Positions 25,101 through 35,800 of a stretch of DNA of 64,000 nt are shown here, in pieces. The position numbers and the translations under genes were made by a program. The first letter of the stretch is position 1. Each line of letters starts with the position of its first letter. Under the pieces are notes generated by a model. It saw only the letters and a list, made by a program, of their open reading frames with translations, made no database searches and was not told the DNA's origin. Location of the stretch: the NCBI RefSeq assembly GCF_932526225.1, contig NC_064041.1, forward strand, positions 8,800,313-8,864,312. Reading direction: 5' to 3'. The stretch is from Nematostella vectensis (Eukaryota; Cnidaria; Anthozoa; Actiniaria; Edwardsiidae).

Positions 25101-27274
25101 TATTGGTGAGTGATACCCAAGCTATACCTTTTGATCTCGGGTAGGGGAGGTACATTTAGTATGGTAAAGACGCAGTCGTTTTGGGTTAAAAATTGACCTC
25201 AATTGACCACAGTTTGTCAAAATCGTTGAAATAAATCAACACAAGGTTGAAGTGGCACGTTATACGCCTCTGTGAAAACAGAGTTGTTTTGCTGAGTCAG
25301 CATCGCAACGAAGGTCGCATAACAAAGCGAAATGTTAGGACATTTGATCCCTACATTGTTTTTGTGTAACGTCGTTCTGTCGGCAATTTCATTTGATGAA
25401 GCTTTAGTTCTACTAAAAAGTTTGGGAGGCCTGTGTTACGCCAATTAAACCGTAGGTTGTCGAGGTAACCCACCTCGCGAGCAGGGTTAGATTTTACCTC
25501 CAAACTAACCCAGATTTGGCGCTAACCAGCGTTTCGGAAACAGAACTAATCCTGGGGTAAAAAATTTACTTGTGGGCTAGGACAAATTTAACCCTGGGTT
25601 AGAGCTAATCGGCCTTTCAGGAACCTGCTCCTACGCTCAGTTTAGCGCCTGTCTTCCGTCCTCAAAAGGCTTGTACTTGTTGCTTTATTTTTTTCCCCAT
25701 TGTGTTTGTTATCCAGGGCGTCATAGCGATAGGCCTGTCTGGAGGAACACAAAACGATGGCGTTATACCTATCAACAAAAATTTATGGTAAATATACGGC
25801 TGCCTTTAAAAGGATGACCTGCTGTCTAAAAAGTGTGCGCCTGGTCCAAGTCGTCATTTCCACCATGCTCGAGGATCCAGCGTACTTTGCGGGCGCTCCC
25901 AAAGGTCACTACCGCGGTGTGAGCGCCCGCATCCTCGAGCATGCATTCCCACTAGACCACGTCAAGTGCAGAACTCCGTAAATATCGAAAAAGCAGAGCC
26001 AGTGAACAAAAATTTTTTTAAATATTCCTTTGATAAATTTGGCATTTTTACCCTCTAATTTCGCGCGTTTTTTGCTGTTTCAGAATATTACGCCCAAAGT
26101 GCTCATTGAGAGTGTGTCAACTTCTACCCTACCCTTCCCCCCCCCAGGCGCACGCGTTATATCTATCCGTGGGCTAAAAAAAATTGTAATAATACGCGCT
26201 GTTGTCGTGCCTGCACAGTTGTCGACTGTACTCATTGCCCCTAGAGCAATGAGCCCATACAAAGACAGTTTATCTTGCATATCTCAAATGCCTACTTTAC
26301 CCAGGTCGATCTCGTTTGTCCTGGCGACAGGCTCTATGGCGTTTCTCCTTCTTTCATTCTGTTACGTCACTATTGAGGTTTGGGAGCTGTGGAACGGAGC
26401 GCCTTTCATCTATCCTGGTATGAATCATCTTTTTTGTACACTTGGTTCAATCTTGTGAATAGACGACTTGCGCTAAGAGATCACGTGACCTCGTGTGTTG
26501 CAAATTAAAGCCAAACATAAACACAGATTTGACTGCGCCCATCTCGCCAAAGAACGACCGCCATTAGCGGGAGCATAAAATTGCGGTGTGATTGGCCTTC
26601 TTTAAATGAAAACAAGCCCTCTCCAAAAGGAAACTTTCTGGCTTTATTCGTTAACGCTAAATAAGGTGCTTTTTGTTGCTGTTATTTTGCTGCTAAAAGC
26701 TTGAACGTGTGCTTGTTTGCCACCCAAAAAAGTCACGTCATCTCTTAACGTAAGACCCCTATTTGCTTGTTTGTAAGTTGTTTACAATTTCGGTTTGATT
26801 TTGTCAGTGATTTAGTTGTAGTTGGCAGCTTGTTGAGAAACTTTGATTTTAAATTTTTTTTATTTATTTATTTGTTTTTCATTTTGTAAGTGATTCGGTT
26901 CGAATTTTTCAGTAATTTAGTTGGGCTGTTTGAAAATTCTTCAATCATAATTTTTATACAAGTTGATCATCTAGCAATTAGCTTTTTTTTTCGATCGATT
27001 CAATTACAAAGAAATTACTATATAGGTGTGAGACAAGGGCGCAAATAGCAGTTTTCAGTGATCAATAATACTTTTTGCCTACGCTTTTACAGGTATGAAT
27101 TCAATCCTAGTCTACTGCGGCCATGAGTGGCTGGGCAAGCATTTCCCATTCAGCTGGGACCTGGATCCGTACTACACGCACGCTGACAAGTTATTCATGA
27201 ACATCGTTGGCACATCCTGCTGGGTAGCTATCGCCTATTATCTCTACTGGATCGAGTTTTTTCTCAAGATATAA
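6654..27274 (+). CDS. HGSNAT-like: Heparan-alpha-glucosaminide N-acetyltransferase (HGSNAT)-like, copy B, 18 exons
   Basis: Exons: 6654-6720, 11135-11301, 18210-18325, 19083-19198, 19777-19846, 20176-20236, 20556-20618, 20811-20863, 21367-21443, 21981-22151, 22529-22641, 22930-23057, 23510-23633, 24224-24310, 25031-25105, 25717-25787, 26305-26417, 27093-27274. All have GT-AG boundaries with matching phases and give about 617 codons, near the usual family length. Residues 1-22 form a signal peptide (the ATG at 6663 is an alternative start); a luminal domain with cysteines follows, then the first membrane span (exon 5). Family signatures: KSLDTFRG (exon 8 to 9), [20 protein letters not shown] with His259 at the place of the catalytic histidine known in human [41 protein letters not shown] (452-455) and [15 protein letters not shown]. 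Known family role: lysosomal membrane acetylation of terminal glucosamine during heparan sulfate breakdown. Exon borders were placed by eye. Confidence 0.93.
9350..9715. repeat. Dispersed repeat, second copy at 38885-39200
   Basis: Shares blocks such as TATAGAAAGCTCT, CCACTTATAGATCTCAC, AATAGGCAAAATG, AAGCGGGAGATTT and a terminal TGCGGGAGAGTTGACA. Contains CTCCCGCATTAG / CTAATGCGGGAG inverted segments that can fold near its end. Confidence 0.75.
9893..10473. repeat. Inverted pair of ~42-bp segments
   Basis: CGCAGGAGAAACCTCTGCCG and following bases (about 9893-9934) recur in reverse complement at about 10432-10473, ~500 bp apart. Similarity does not clearly extend beyond these arms. Nothing coding between them. 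Confidence 0.55.
10687..10938. repeat. Three tandem 83-86-bp units
   Basis: GGAAAGCTCGCTCTTGCTT begins units at 10687, 10770 and 10853, and a truncated fourth at 10939. Each unit also contains a partial internal echo (CATTACGGAAAGCTTGTC). Confidence 0.85.
11388..15915. repeat. 4.5-kb tandem array of (GACA)n-GGATACACTA units
   Basis: Basic unit is ACTAGACAGACAGACAGGAT plus AC (22 bp), alternating with an 18-bp form lacking one GACA. Rare variants (GATTACAC, CATACAG, CAGACATG, GACAAACAG, CTAGGCAG) mark longer periods: the block holding CAGACATG, GACAAACAG and CTAGGCAG at 13293, 13501 and 13632 recurs at about 14228, 14435 and 14567, a period near 935 bp. It lies in intron 2 of HGSNAT-like copy B. 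Any open frames are repeat artefacts. Confidence 0.97.
16048..16165. repeat. (TAA)n microsatellite
   Basis: TAA triplets with occasional TTA and TAG interruptions. Confidence 0.95.
16205..17440 (+). pseudogene. Decayed reverse transcriptase C-terminal part (LINE-type retroelement remnant)
   Basis: Reading frames on + encode a Y-R-F-L-G motif near 16321-16335 that fits the thumb region of non-LTR reverse transcriptases, then arginine/lysine-rich segments, and at 17031-17100 a CRLCG...H...GCP zinc-finger-like pattern followed by Y-L-A-R-H-N, typical of the C-terminal end of such proteins. There is an in-frame stop at 16554-16556 and at least one frame change between 16914 and 17031. The polymerase active-site region is missing, so this is a 5'-truncated, inactive copy. 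It lies in intron 2 of HGSNAT-like copy B. The clade was not resolved. Confidence 0.7.
17682..17745. repeat. (AAT/AGT)n microsatellite
   Basis: Triplet repeat AATAGT-like; short. Confidence 0.9.
17986..18071. repeat. Tandem duplication of 43 bp
   Basis: TAGCTAGTATAACATGTAAT and the following TTA(C/T)TTTAGTGGAGGGTTTATT occur twice back to back, 144 bp upstream of exon 3 of copy B. Confidence 0.85.
18405..18640. repeat. (GGTGAT)n microsatellite
   Basis: GGTGATG hexamers with GGCGAT and GATTATGGGTGG variants in intron 3 of copy B. Confidence 0.95.
22691..22985 (+). repeat. Tandem copies of the exon 12 head with its acceptor site
   Basis: GTGATGTGGTATCCCTGTGG-like sequence starts at 22691, 22749, 22850 and 22958; the last is in real exon 12 (22930-23057). 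The copy at about 22808-22873 also repeats the TTATTGTAG|CC acceptor with a 108-bp spacing, but reads into a TGA after four codons. Confidence 0.8.
23191..23550 (+). repeat. Copies of the exon 13 head upstream of the real exon
   Basis: Sequence like TAGGGGATATACGGGACCTG, which begins real exon 13 (23510), occurs in degenerate form at about 23194, 23394 and 23453. The first keeps a usable AG and the G-Y-T-G-P-G coding sense, then runs into a stop. Confidence 0.75.
24059..24236 (+). repeat. Copy of the exon 14 head
   Basis: CTTGCTCTTATCTCCAACAT then GACATGTACTGTA at 24059-24091 mirrors CTTGCTCTCATCTCCAACAG then GACATGTACCGTA at the real exon 14 start (24224), about 147 bp downstream. In the copy the acceptor AG is AT, so it is inactive. 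A weaker flanking echo starts near 23965. Confidence 0.75.
24546..24700. repeat. (ACTC)n then (TTAT)n microsatellite
   Basis: About 32 ACTC units followed by TTAT units in intron 14 of copy B. The open frames rich in T-H-S-L are artefacts. Confidence 0.97.
25305..25640. repeat. Dispersed repeat, copy 2
   Basis: Mate of 2985-3270. Here it lies in the intron between exons 25031-25105 and 25717-25787; the other copy lies one intron later in copy A. Contains an extra ~35-bp segment (about 25455-25490). Confidence 0.7.
25863..25943. repeat. ~80-bp imperfect hairpin
   Basis: Arms CATGCTCGAGGAT and ATCCTCGAGCATG enclose a second pair, GCGGGCGCTC and GAGCGCCCGC. It could be a fold-back transposon core or a structured RNA element in intron 16 of copy B. 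Confidence 0.65.
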
Positions 27275-27557
27275 TATTTAGATTAGCCAGGTTTAAAGAA
27301 TATGTCTCGGGGAATGTAAAATTGTTATAAGATAGTAAAGATTGGGAATATATCAATTGAACTGAATTGTCAGTTTGTGCAAAATAACTTCGTGTTCCAC
27401 TGTACCCTTCAAATCCAGATATTTCCCGACATTTTATTTTCGTGACGTCAAAATTTCGCGACTTTCAAAAGCCGATATTTCACGACACTTTTTTCGCGAT
27501 TTCATTAATTTTGTACAAACCAGGTCAATTTATTTTTAAGATTTTTTGATTTGGCAC

Positions 27558-27563
27558 AATAAA
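27558..27563 (+). terminator. Candidate polyadenylation signal AATAAA for HGSNAT-like copy B
   Basis: First canonical AATAAA downstream of the stop codon (about 284 nt away). No transcript evidence in the sequence itself. Confidence 0.4.
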
Positions 27564-28201
27564 TTAAGCAAAAAATAATCATCAAAACAAAAAAATAATT
27601 GTCTACTTTTTTAATATGTGAAAGCCAACTAAGACAGACAAGGGTCCCTTTGATTTTCATTATGTCTTCTCAGAAAACCGTTATGTTTATGCTTCTTAGG
27701 AGAAGAGAGATTGGCTCAATAGCGAGTGGAAGCCTACATTTCCAATTTTGGGGTATTGTGGGGATGGGATGAGAGACGGGAAAAATTTTGACAGCATATG
27801 AAAGTAGATGTTTATAGGAGGGATAGGGAGAGCGGGTTCTCCACCGATATAGTGCGATCAGGTCATTCAAGGACTTAAAAATTCACAACATTTCTGGTTT
27901 CTTTTTATCTCGCCTTTCCCTATATTTCAATGCGCGAATACCTCTATTTCCGAGCTGAAAGAGCCCTTGTCAGCCAAACCTTTGTTATTTTGAGAACACC
28001 TCTCGAAATGACCACCGTTAAATGTAAAGCTCCTCTAAATCAGCCGAAGGAAATGGACGATTTTTCTTAGCAAGGATAAAAAAAATAGCAGCTGACAAAG
28101 GCTTATTAAGCGTAGTGCGAACAGGGCAGACATTACCATTGCTGACCAAGCCTCGCTGGGTTGACAATAAAAGAAAATGTACTACTACGTACTACTACGA
28201 C

Positions 28202-28564
28202 TGACAGAGCAAAGAAATGGCAAGTTTTCCCAAAAAAAGGTCTGGTTAACTTCGGTAAGCTTGAATTTTTGCATAGAGGTTCCTTATGTTATGTCAACCA
28301 AGATATCAAAAAGTGTTTTATTTCTAATAGATTCTTCTTCGAGATATGAGGCTTGAAGTGCAGTTTTCAAATGTTCAAAGCATGAATTCTCCTCGTTTTT
28401 AGGGAGAAGTCGGGCTCTGATCAGAAATTAAGCCAAAATTTCATATCTTCTAAATTTCTTTAAAATTTGGAATTAACCTTTTGGGCAGAGGAATTCCTTG
28501 TATGCGAAATCTTGAGCTTATATATTGAAAAAATTTTTGACCATTTTTTTTTTTTTGCTCTGTC
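28202..28564. mobile_element. 363-bp MITE with 8-bp target-site duplication
   Basis: Ends TGACAGAGCAAA and TTTGCTCTGTC are inverted; the outer similarity continues as ATGG(C/T)...TTTT. ACTACGAC lies directly on both sides (28194-28201 and 28565-28572), an 8-bp duplication as made by hAT transposases. Non-coding. Confidence 0.8.
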
Positions 28565-29450
28565 ACTACGACTAGGAAGTGTTGTTTCTTGTGGCCAATA
28601 ATGTTGGCGTTTTTTGTACAGGGCTTAATAAAATGTTCTGCAGTTAAAGGTGCTTTAATTTGCATTATCATGTCATTTCGACATCATGAACCAATAGATG
28701 TTAAGTTAAATAGATATATAGTACACATGAATTGCAAATAAGATTTTAAAAAATAATACAAAACAGAAAATATTTTACTTGAAACTTTTTCAAATCTAAA
28801 GGATTAGCGAGTTGAATAAACATATTTTTACAAATGGCACGACTGTAAAAAAAAAAAAAAAAATCAGTCGAAGTTAGAATCACAATCACGTCTTTCTAAA
28901 AAGGATGTTTTCCCCCTTTTTCCCTGCAGAGTTATCTCCGTCCCTACTTCCCTTGTCCTTACTTGAGGGTTCTAAAACTTGTTCCATATTCTGCTATATA
29001 CAGTATGTGTTATTAAAAAACGTGTTTCCAGTTTGCTTTTTTTCTTATCGCTTAGGTTTGCAAGAAAAGGGGTCCAGGAGCCTCTATTACCCCCGCTCCC
29101 AGCGCCCTTAATGAGGTCTTCATTCCGTATTACATGTTGATTATTAAAAACCAAATGTGAACACTTATTTTAAAAAATGTTGCACTCGATAATCTATGTG
29201 TCGTAACAGAATCGCTTCATTGGTATCAAATAATTGAGCATGTAAGCGTAAATATAAACAAACCAGGTGATTAAAGTGGCAGCAGTCTTGTAAAGTGCTG
29301 CAAACATTCACGTGGTTTTCAAAGACCAGAATTCAGCTATTTATGAGTTATTTATGAGCAATTGCGGGCTACTCCGATAGTTTTCCCGAATACAACCTTT
29401 AAACCTTACAAAAAGCTCCATGATCCATTTGGGCTTCCCAAATTAACTAT

Positions 29451-29845
29451 CTAGGTGGCTCTCTTTGCTTTCTCACAAATATAAGCCCCAAGGCCTTTAC
29501 GGCACGACACCACCTCAAACAACCCATCCCTCCCTCGCACGGTCACGCATTCGCCGCCTGCATCATCTCTCTGGCTCCACTGCGCATACCTCAGCTTTCC
29601 GCCCCCAGTCCACCTCCATGATCCCTTTGTCTTTTGTAAGCCAATCGCATAGCGCGATACAGACGACTTGAGGTGCTTGCGAATAAAGTCCCATTCACCG
29701 CTGTCATTTATTGACAGCAGACGCGCGTTTAGCTTGCGACAACGTCTCTGCAGCCGTTTCCATATTTGGTTACGCTTTGTCTCGTGTTTGAACCAATAGC
29801 AGCGGCCGTTGTACTCTTGCCAGTTTACAGGGCATTTGGGGGTTC
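29451..29845 (-). CDS. Last exon: C-type lectin domain
   Basis: Part of the 29451-55159 gene. Contains the long-form CTLD pattern: CPVNW...GRCYWF, a WIGL-like YAIGL, W-R-W-T-G-G, then C(V)...C...YICE near the end. The EPN/QPD and WND calcium/sugar motifs are absent in canonical form (WSQRDD takes the place of the WND region), so classic calcium-dependent sugar binding is doubtful. The acceptor TTTAAAG at 29846 fits the phase of the preceding CCP exon. Confidence 0.85.
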
Positions 29846-32800
29846 CTTTAAAGATAACCATGTTGAGACAAAATGTCACACAAAAATAGTGATTGAATGT
29901 TACTGGAAGACATTCTTGATATAACATGAATTCACCATTAACGTTATTAATACATATACATCATATGATTGTTACACTGATTAGCTAGTTGCTAATAAGT
30001 AGCTAGTCTGATTTCACCTAACGCACAAAACGTGGGTTGCACAGAACAAAAAATTGAATAAAGAAAGTTGTCAATGTTTGTATGTATCTATCTTTTTAGC
30101 GACCAATTTAAACTCTAATTGATTTTATTGACTCTCTGAATTCTCCGATTAAGATTCTTTTTCTGTTTGCCTTTTCTGTGATTTAACGGTGCGGTCTGAA
30201 AATATCGCGGTTAAAGAGTGTTCGAAAACAATTGATATTGTGCACGGGAACCTACTCTTTAAATACGTCCCCGATATACTACTTACCTACACATACGGGC
30301 ATCTTGTCAGACCACGTGCCATCTTCCAAGCAAAAGATCCTACTTCTACCGGTCAACGTATAACCCTGTGAACACGAGAAGTCCACGCTGTCCCTGAACG
30401 AGAGGATCCCGAATGTTGGAGCACGTGACCCGTGCTTTGGAGTTCCTGGATCTCTGCATATCACTCCTGTGTTCATTGGCAAATTTTCGGAAAAAACCGT
30501 AATTTAATAAATGATGGTAAGTGCTATGTCTTACTGCAGGAGCTGGAAGTTACATTGTAAAATGCAGGTTTTACCCTGGAGGCTTAGAGGGAATTCTCGG
30601 ACACCCCATCGAAAGACATGCAAACAGGAGAAACGAACATTTGACGCGTGAAATTCCCTTAAATTATGCAGTTCCCACACCTTCGTTTTTACTTACTCTC
30701 ACAGGAGGGCTGTTTCCCCGACCACGTGCCGTCAAATAGACACACTCTGACCTTCGAGCCCACCAGCTCGTACCCACGTGATGTGCACGTGAAAGAAGTC
30801 TCTCCCTTGTACGCTGTCGTAGTAACTTGTTTTACTCCGTATTGCGGTATAGGGAGATCCGGGCACTGGCTAGCTGAAAACGCATGACACCACCTGTTAG
30901 ATATTCTTTTAGAATTGTCTAGCAATTCCAATAGAGAGAAATGCATAAAAATGAAAATGGAAGAATCTCTAGATGAAAAGTGATTTTAACAAATTCCAGG
31001 AGTAAAAATCCTCCAAAATCCATAGCATTAATCTTAAAATGCTGTGGCGTGTAGTGCCGTCAGATATAGTTACTTTTCTGCCCTTTCTCCTCTTTATTGA
31101 AGTCTATTACGCGCAACACGTTTTGATGAGGAGCTTATTCGATGGAGGCGTTTATTAGAGCAATTAAAGCGGAATCCACTAATTGCGTAACAATTTCCGA
31201 TTATTGTTTGTATTATTTAACGGAAAACGCAAAAAAAAATTTCAACCTTGTGAAGGCAGCGTGTCTTTTGAAAGCTTCTTTGATCTGATATTCTAAAATT
31301 CTAATAGATTCTTTTATCGGTTGAGGTTTCCGTCGGCCCGACGGAAAGAAACCGGTGGGATTGCCTCTTGAAGGTGTGACTTACCGACACAGTGCGGCAA
31401 ATAGCCGGCCCAAGTCCCGTTGGACATGCAGACTCGCTTTGAAGGCCCGATCATTCTGAACCCTGGCAAACACGTGTAGTAGACCCTATCCCTGACACGG
31501 TAGGTCAGACCAATTTTTTGGCCATTTAGGGGAGTTCCCGGATCACCACAACCAGTCGCTGGGGTCAGGTAAGGCAGAGAAATAAGTGAATATTGAGACG
31601 TTAATATTAAATACAGTACACAGACGTGAAGCTGAACGGTAAATATCTATAGTATATGGCCTTGGGAATTTATATGGTTCTTAAGCTTGTCAACTATAGC
31701 TTACTGACTATTTAATATTTGATCCGGCTTCAACATCAGAATTGTAAGGTAAATATACAAACAGTCTGTTTGGGTCCTGTATGCCCTTATCGCATAAAAT
31801 TGAATTTAGGAGGTTGATGACACTCATTACAGCTAGAATGCTGGATTACTAGATCAATGGAAACTAGATTTACGTCCCGGAAAACGAGATTTGTGTCACC
31901 GGAAACGGGATTTTAGCTACCAGGAATGGTTCCGTCTAATTAGCACCCTGTTGATTAGACAAAAAATAATAAAAAGCACTTACATATGCACTTGAAGGCC
32001 ACACTTGTCCAGTTGTTCCCCATGCACTGTCTTTCCCGCATTCCCACAAGGAAGAAACCCGGTTTACACAAATAGAAGACTCTTTCTTGATCAGAGTAGT
32101 ACGACTTCCGACTCCCGATGTACAACACAGAGTTGGGAGGAGTCGATGGCTGTGCACAGCCAGCTGAGGAGGGGAATCATCGCATAAGAAAGATTAGAGG
32201 GGCAGTGTCATGGTAAGAGCTTTGCAATAGCTCTCCGGCCCGGACACAATGAATTTCAGTCAAATTCTGATATTCACTTATGAGCCTTTGGTACATGTGG
32301 GACACTTAAATTCAAAGGAAATGACCACAAAATGTCAATAAACATAGTTTTCAATAAAATATTGCATATTATTTTAACAAGGCATTGACAGCTTAAAATT
32401 CAACTGCTTGTAGACAATTACAAGCCTACAATAAACACTGACTCCAGACATGCGCAGTACCATGACGCTGCCCCTTTCAAAGCACATGCAAGCATAGGAA
32501 AATTTCAAGTTTTGCTTCATCTCATTACATGGCAACAGTTGAGTACCTAGGGGTTTGCGCACGTGCCCCCAGCCCCACCCCCCCTTGGGTCATCTCTTTT
32601 GGTATGATACGTACATATGACTCAAGCAGATTCTGGGTACGCACCTGTGGCCTTACCTTAATATAGGAAATTCCTTAGCCGTAAATTTTAGAAACAAGCA
32701 TGTGCTAACAGGTTAAGCAGTAGCTGATCTAGGGGGGAGGGTTTAGGGCGTTTAAGCCCGATTTTGGGATGTCAAAAAGCCATATGTAACAAAAAAAAAT

Positions 32801-35800
32801 TCCCCCCTCTCCCCTTTGTCATTGAACCAAACCCCCCTTTAAGCGAAAAGCTAGATCCGCCCTTGTTAAGTGTTATGGAATTGATTGCTAAGCGTTCACG
32901 CGATCCGAGACAGGGCCACACAGCGCCTTACACGGCCGAGGGCAGGTTTTGGTTTTACGTCAGACAGCTCGAAAACAGTTAAAAATATATGCCGAGATGC
33001 TAAAATAAGCACCCGGTTCTATTAAAATGCATTTTCAGATAAATGCAATATTTTTGTTTGCACGTCTCACATTAAGCGATTAGAAACGGATGGCACGATT
33101 AAGGTTTTGATAAAGGTTATTCGTTTACTTGAGACTGTGATTAAAACACCAAGTTTTTACCTCGACACGTAGGCTTCTTATCAGACCATCTCCCATTCAC
33201 GCACATGATCTCACTTGGACCATCAATCACGTGACCTGACGAGCAGAAGAACCCTACTCGCTGTCCCTCGGAGAAATTGTTCCCATGGCGACCACCATTG
33301 ACAGGTACCCCGGGATCCTGGCAGTCCGCTTAAGAGAAGACCAGTTAAAAGTTAGCTCGATTCTAAGATAAGTCGTAGCACCGCGGATCAAGACAATACA
33401 CAGTTGAAATTTTATATTGGACACCAATCTGAACAAACGAGCTGTTTTGTTGACAAGAAAAAATAAACTCGACGAGGAGGGCTTCTCCAATATTTTTAAG
33501 TATACTTAAAAAGAGTCGTTTTCTTATTTGCAATCCGTTGAGAAACCTTTCCTTGCCATAATATTAATGATGATGTGCGAACAATATACTCTCTCCACTT
33601 CTGTGACAATTGGTTGTTTAATTTTCTTAAAGCCTGGCTAAACTAGGCGACATGTCAAGCGCGACATGTCTCCTAAATGTTTCCTAGTTTAGCCCCACCG
33701 CCGAAAACATTTAGCGCGCGACAAATTTTGTAGTACGCGACACGAAAATGTTTCTCAGCTTTGTCGCTGCTATAAGATTTAGTGCGCGCTACAGTGTTTT
33801 TTTCGAGGTGGCTAAACCAGGAAACATGTCGCATGCTACATTTTGCCTAGCTCAGCCAGGCTTTTAGTTTTATTGATTGAATGATAATGAGCGGGACTTT
33901 CCATCTATCTGGACTCGGCTTGGTCTTACCTCGACATGTAGGTACGTCCCCAGACCACTCCCCATCGTCACACGAGACGCTCCCCACTCCAAATAAGGTG
34001 TAGCCATTGTTACAGAAAAAAGAAACCCGCTGACCATCAGAGAAATTGTTGCCATGACGACCGCCATTGGTTAGTGTACCAGGGTCACTGCAGTCATCTA
34101 GAGCGGGACATAACACGTGACTATGGGGAGGAATCTGTTGGGTTGGTAGCTCATCGAGGCAAAACCGTGGATCAACGGTGATTATTACGTGGTTATGGTA
34201 ATAAATATGTTGGTAGCTCATCAGTATCTCTAGAGCGGTAGGGGAAAAAAGACCGGTGCCCCCCTCCCCTCCCCTCCCCTCCCCTCCTCTGTCCTCGGAA
34301 GGAAATCTCTCTATTGTTTGCCCCTAGAATATTTTTTTTTCTTTAGAACCCACAAATTCACCATTAACCATGTTGACTGCATTCAAAAAAAGTTTCTTGG
34401 ATACCCCGTCTTGTATTGATGTAAAATATTTTAAAACCAACTTCGCTATTTATTGTTATTTATTAGCTATGCAATAAACTTGAAGTTAGATAGCCAGATA
34501 ATTGCCGTACAAAGAAGCAATTTTTTGTTATACCTTGAAAAACGCTGCGTTTGTTATAGTTTTCTGTTTGTAGCGTATTGCAGCAAAATCTATTACCACA
34601 CACCAGCATTAATGATGCAAATTAGCTCTATGCTTTTTGGGGCATCCCCAAATTGGGGGGGGGGGGGGGGTGGGGGTGAATAGGGGTATGTAAATCCGCC
34701 GAGCCGCTACATTTTCGGGGCAAATCCGTGGACCCACAGATATTTTAGATCCGCATTGTTTGACGGGTAAACAATGGCATCGATTGAAATTCATTTCAAA
34801 TCCGAAATTCGACTGTCAAAGCAGTCAAAATCCGAAATCTGCGCCCAAATTGTCAACAGATCCGTGATCCGCCGTATTTCAAAAAACCGCCAATCCGCTG
34901 AAATAATAATAAAAATCCTTAATCCGTGAGCATTTCGGGGCCGAATCCGCCGATCCGCGAAGCTATTTAACCCCCTCCCCCCCATTTGGCGCCTTCGAAA
35001 TTTTGAAGAAGGCACTGGCGACTAGGTAATGCATTAAAAGCGCATGCGCAAACAGTACCTCCATTACCGCTGCCACTAGCACTGCCACTACCATTACCGT
35101 CGTCGTCGTCCCTGATACAGACTGGGACCGAGTCGTTCCATGTCCCGTCATTACAAGCAAGCACGGAGGATCCAACCAATCGGAAGCCAGCCTTGCACCC
35201 AAATACTGCCTCGCTGCCATGCCGGTTGCTGATTGGACGAAGGACTATGACGTTTGAGCTCGGCTTGATTGGAGCGCAACGAGCTGAAAGTAGATAGTTT
35301 TTTTTTCTTGCAGTATGATAAAAAAGTACAAAACCTATGACAGGTGGATTTTTATTGAGAATCTTTCGTCGTTTATAATCGGACTATAAAGTTCCGCTCA
35401 ATCTCCTTTACATGCAGATGTTGTTTCTTTAACACGTGAATGTAAGTTCCTTTACACGTTGGTGCTAATACGTTAATACACGTGGATGTTACCTCCTACA
35501 CATGTGGATGTTACCTCCTACACACGTGGATGTTACCTCCTACACATGTGGGTGTTACCTCCCACACACGTGGGTGTTACCTCCTACACACGTGGATGTT
35601 ACCTCTTACACACGTGGATGTTACCTCCTACACACGTGGATGTTACCTCCTACACACGTGGATGTTACCTCCTACACACGTGGATGTTACCTCCTACACA
35701 CGTGGGTGTTACCTCCTACACACGTGGATGTTACCTCCTACACACGTGGGTGTTACCTCCTACACACGTGGATGTTACCTCCTACACACGTGGGTGTTAC

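Larger units (their letters stand above)
27275..29450. other. Intergenic region between two convergent genes
   Basis: AT-rich. Contains the 3' flank of copy B, one MITE (28202-28564) and short poly-A/T runs. No gene or RNA gene recognised. Confidence 0.6.
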
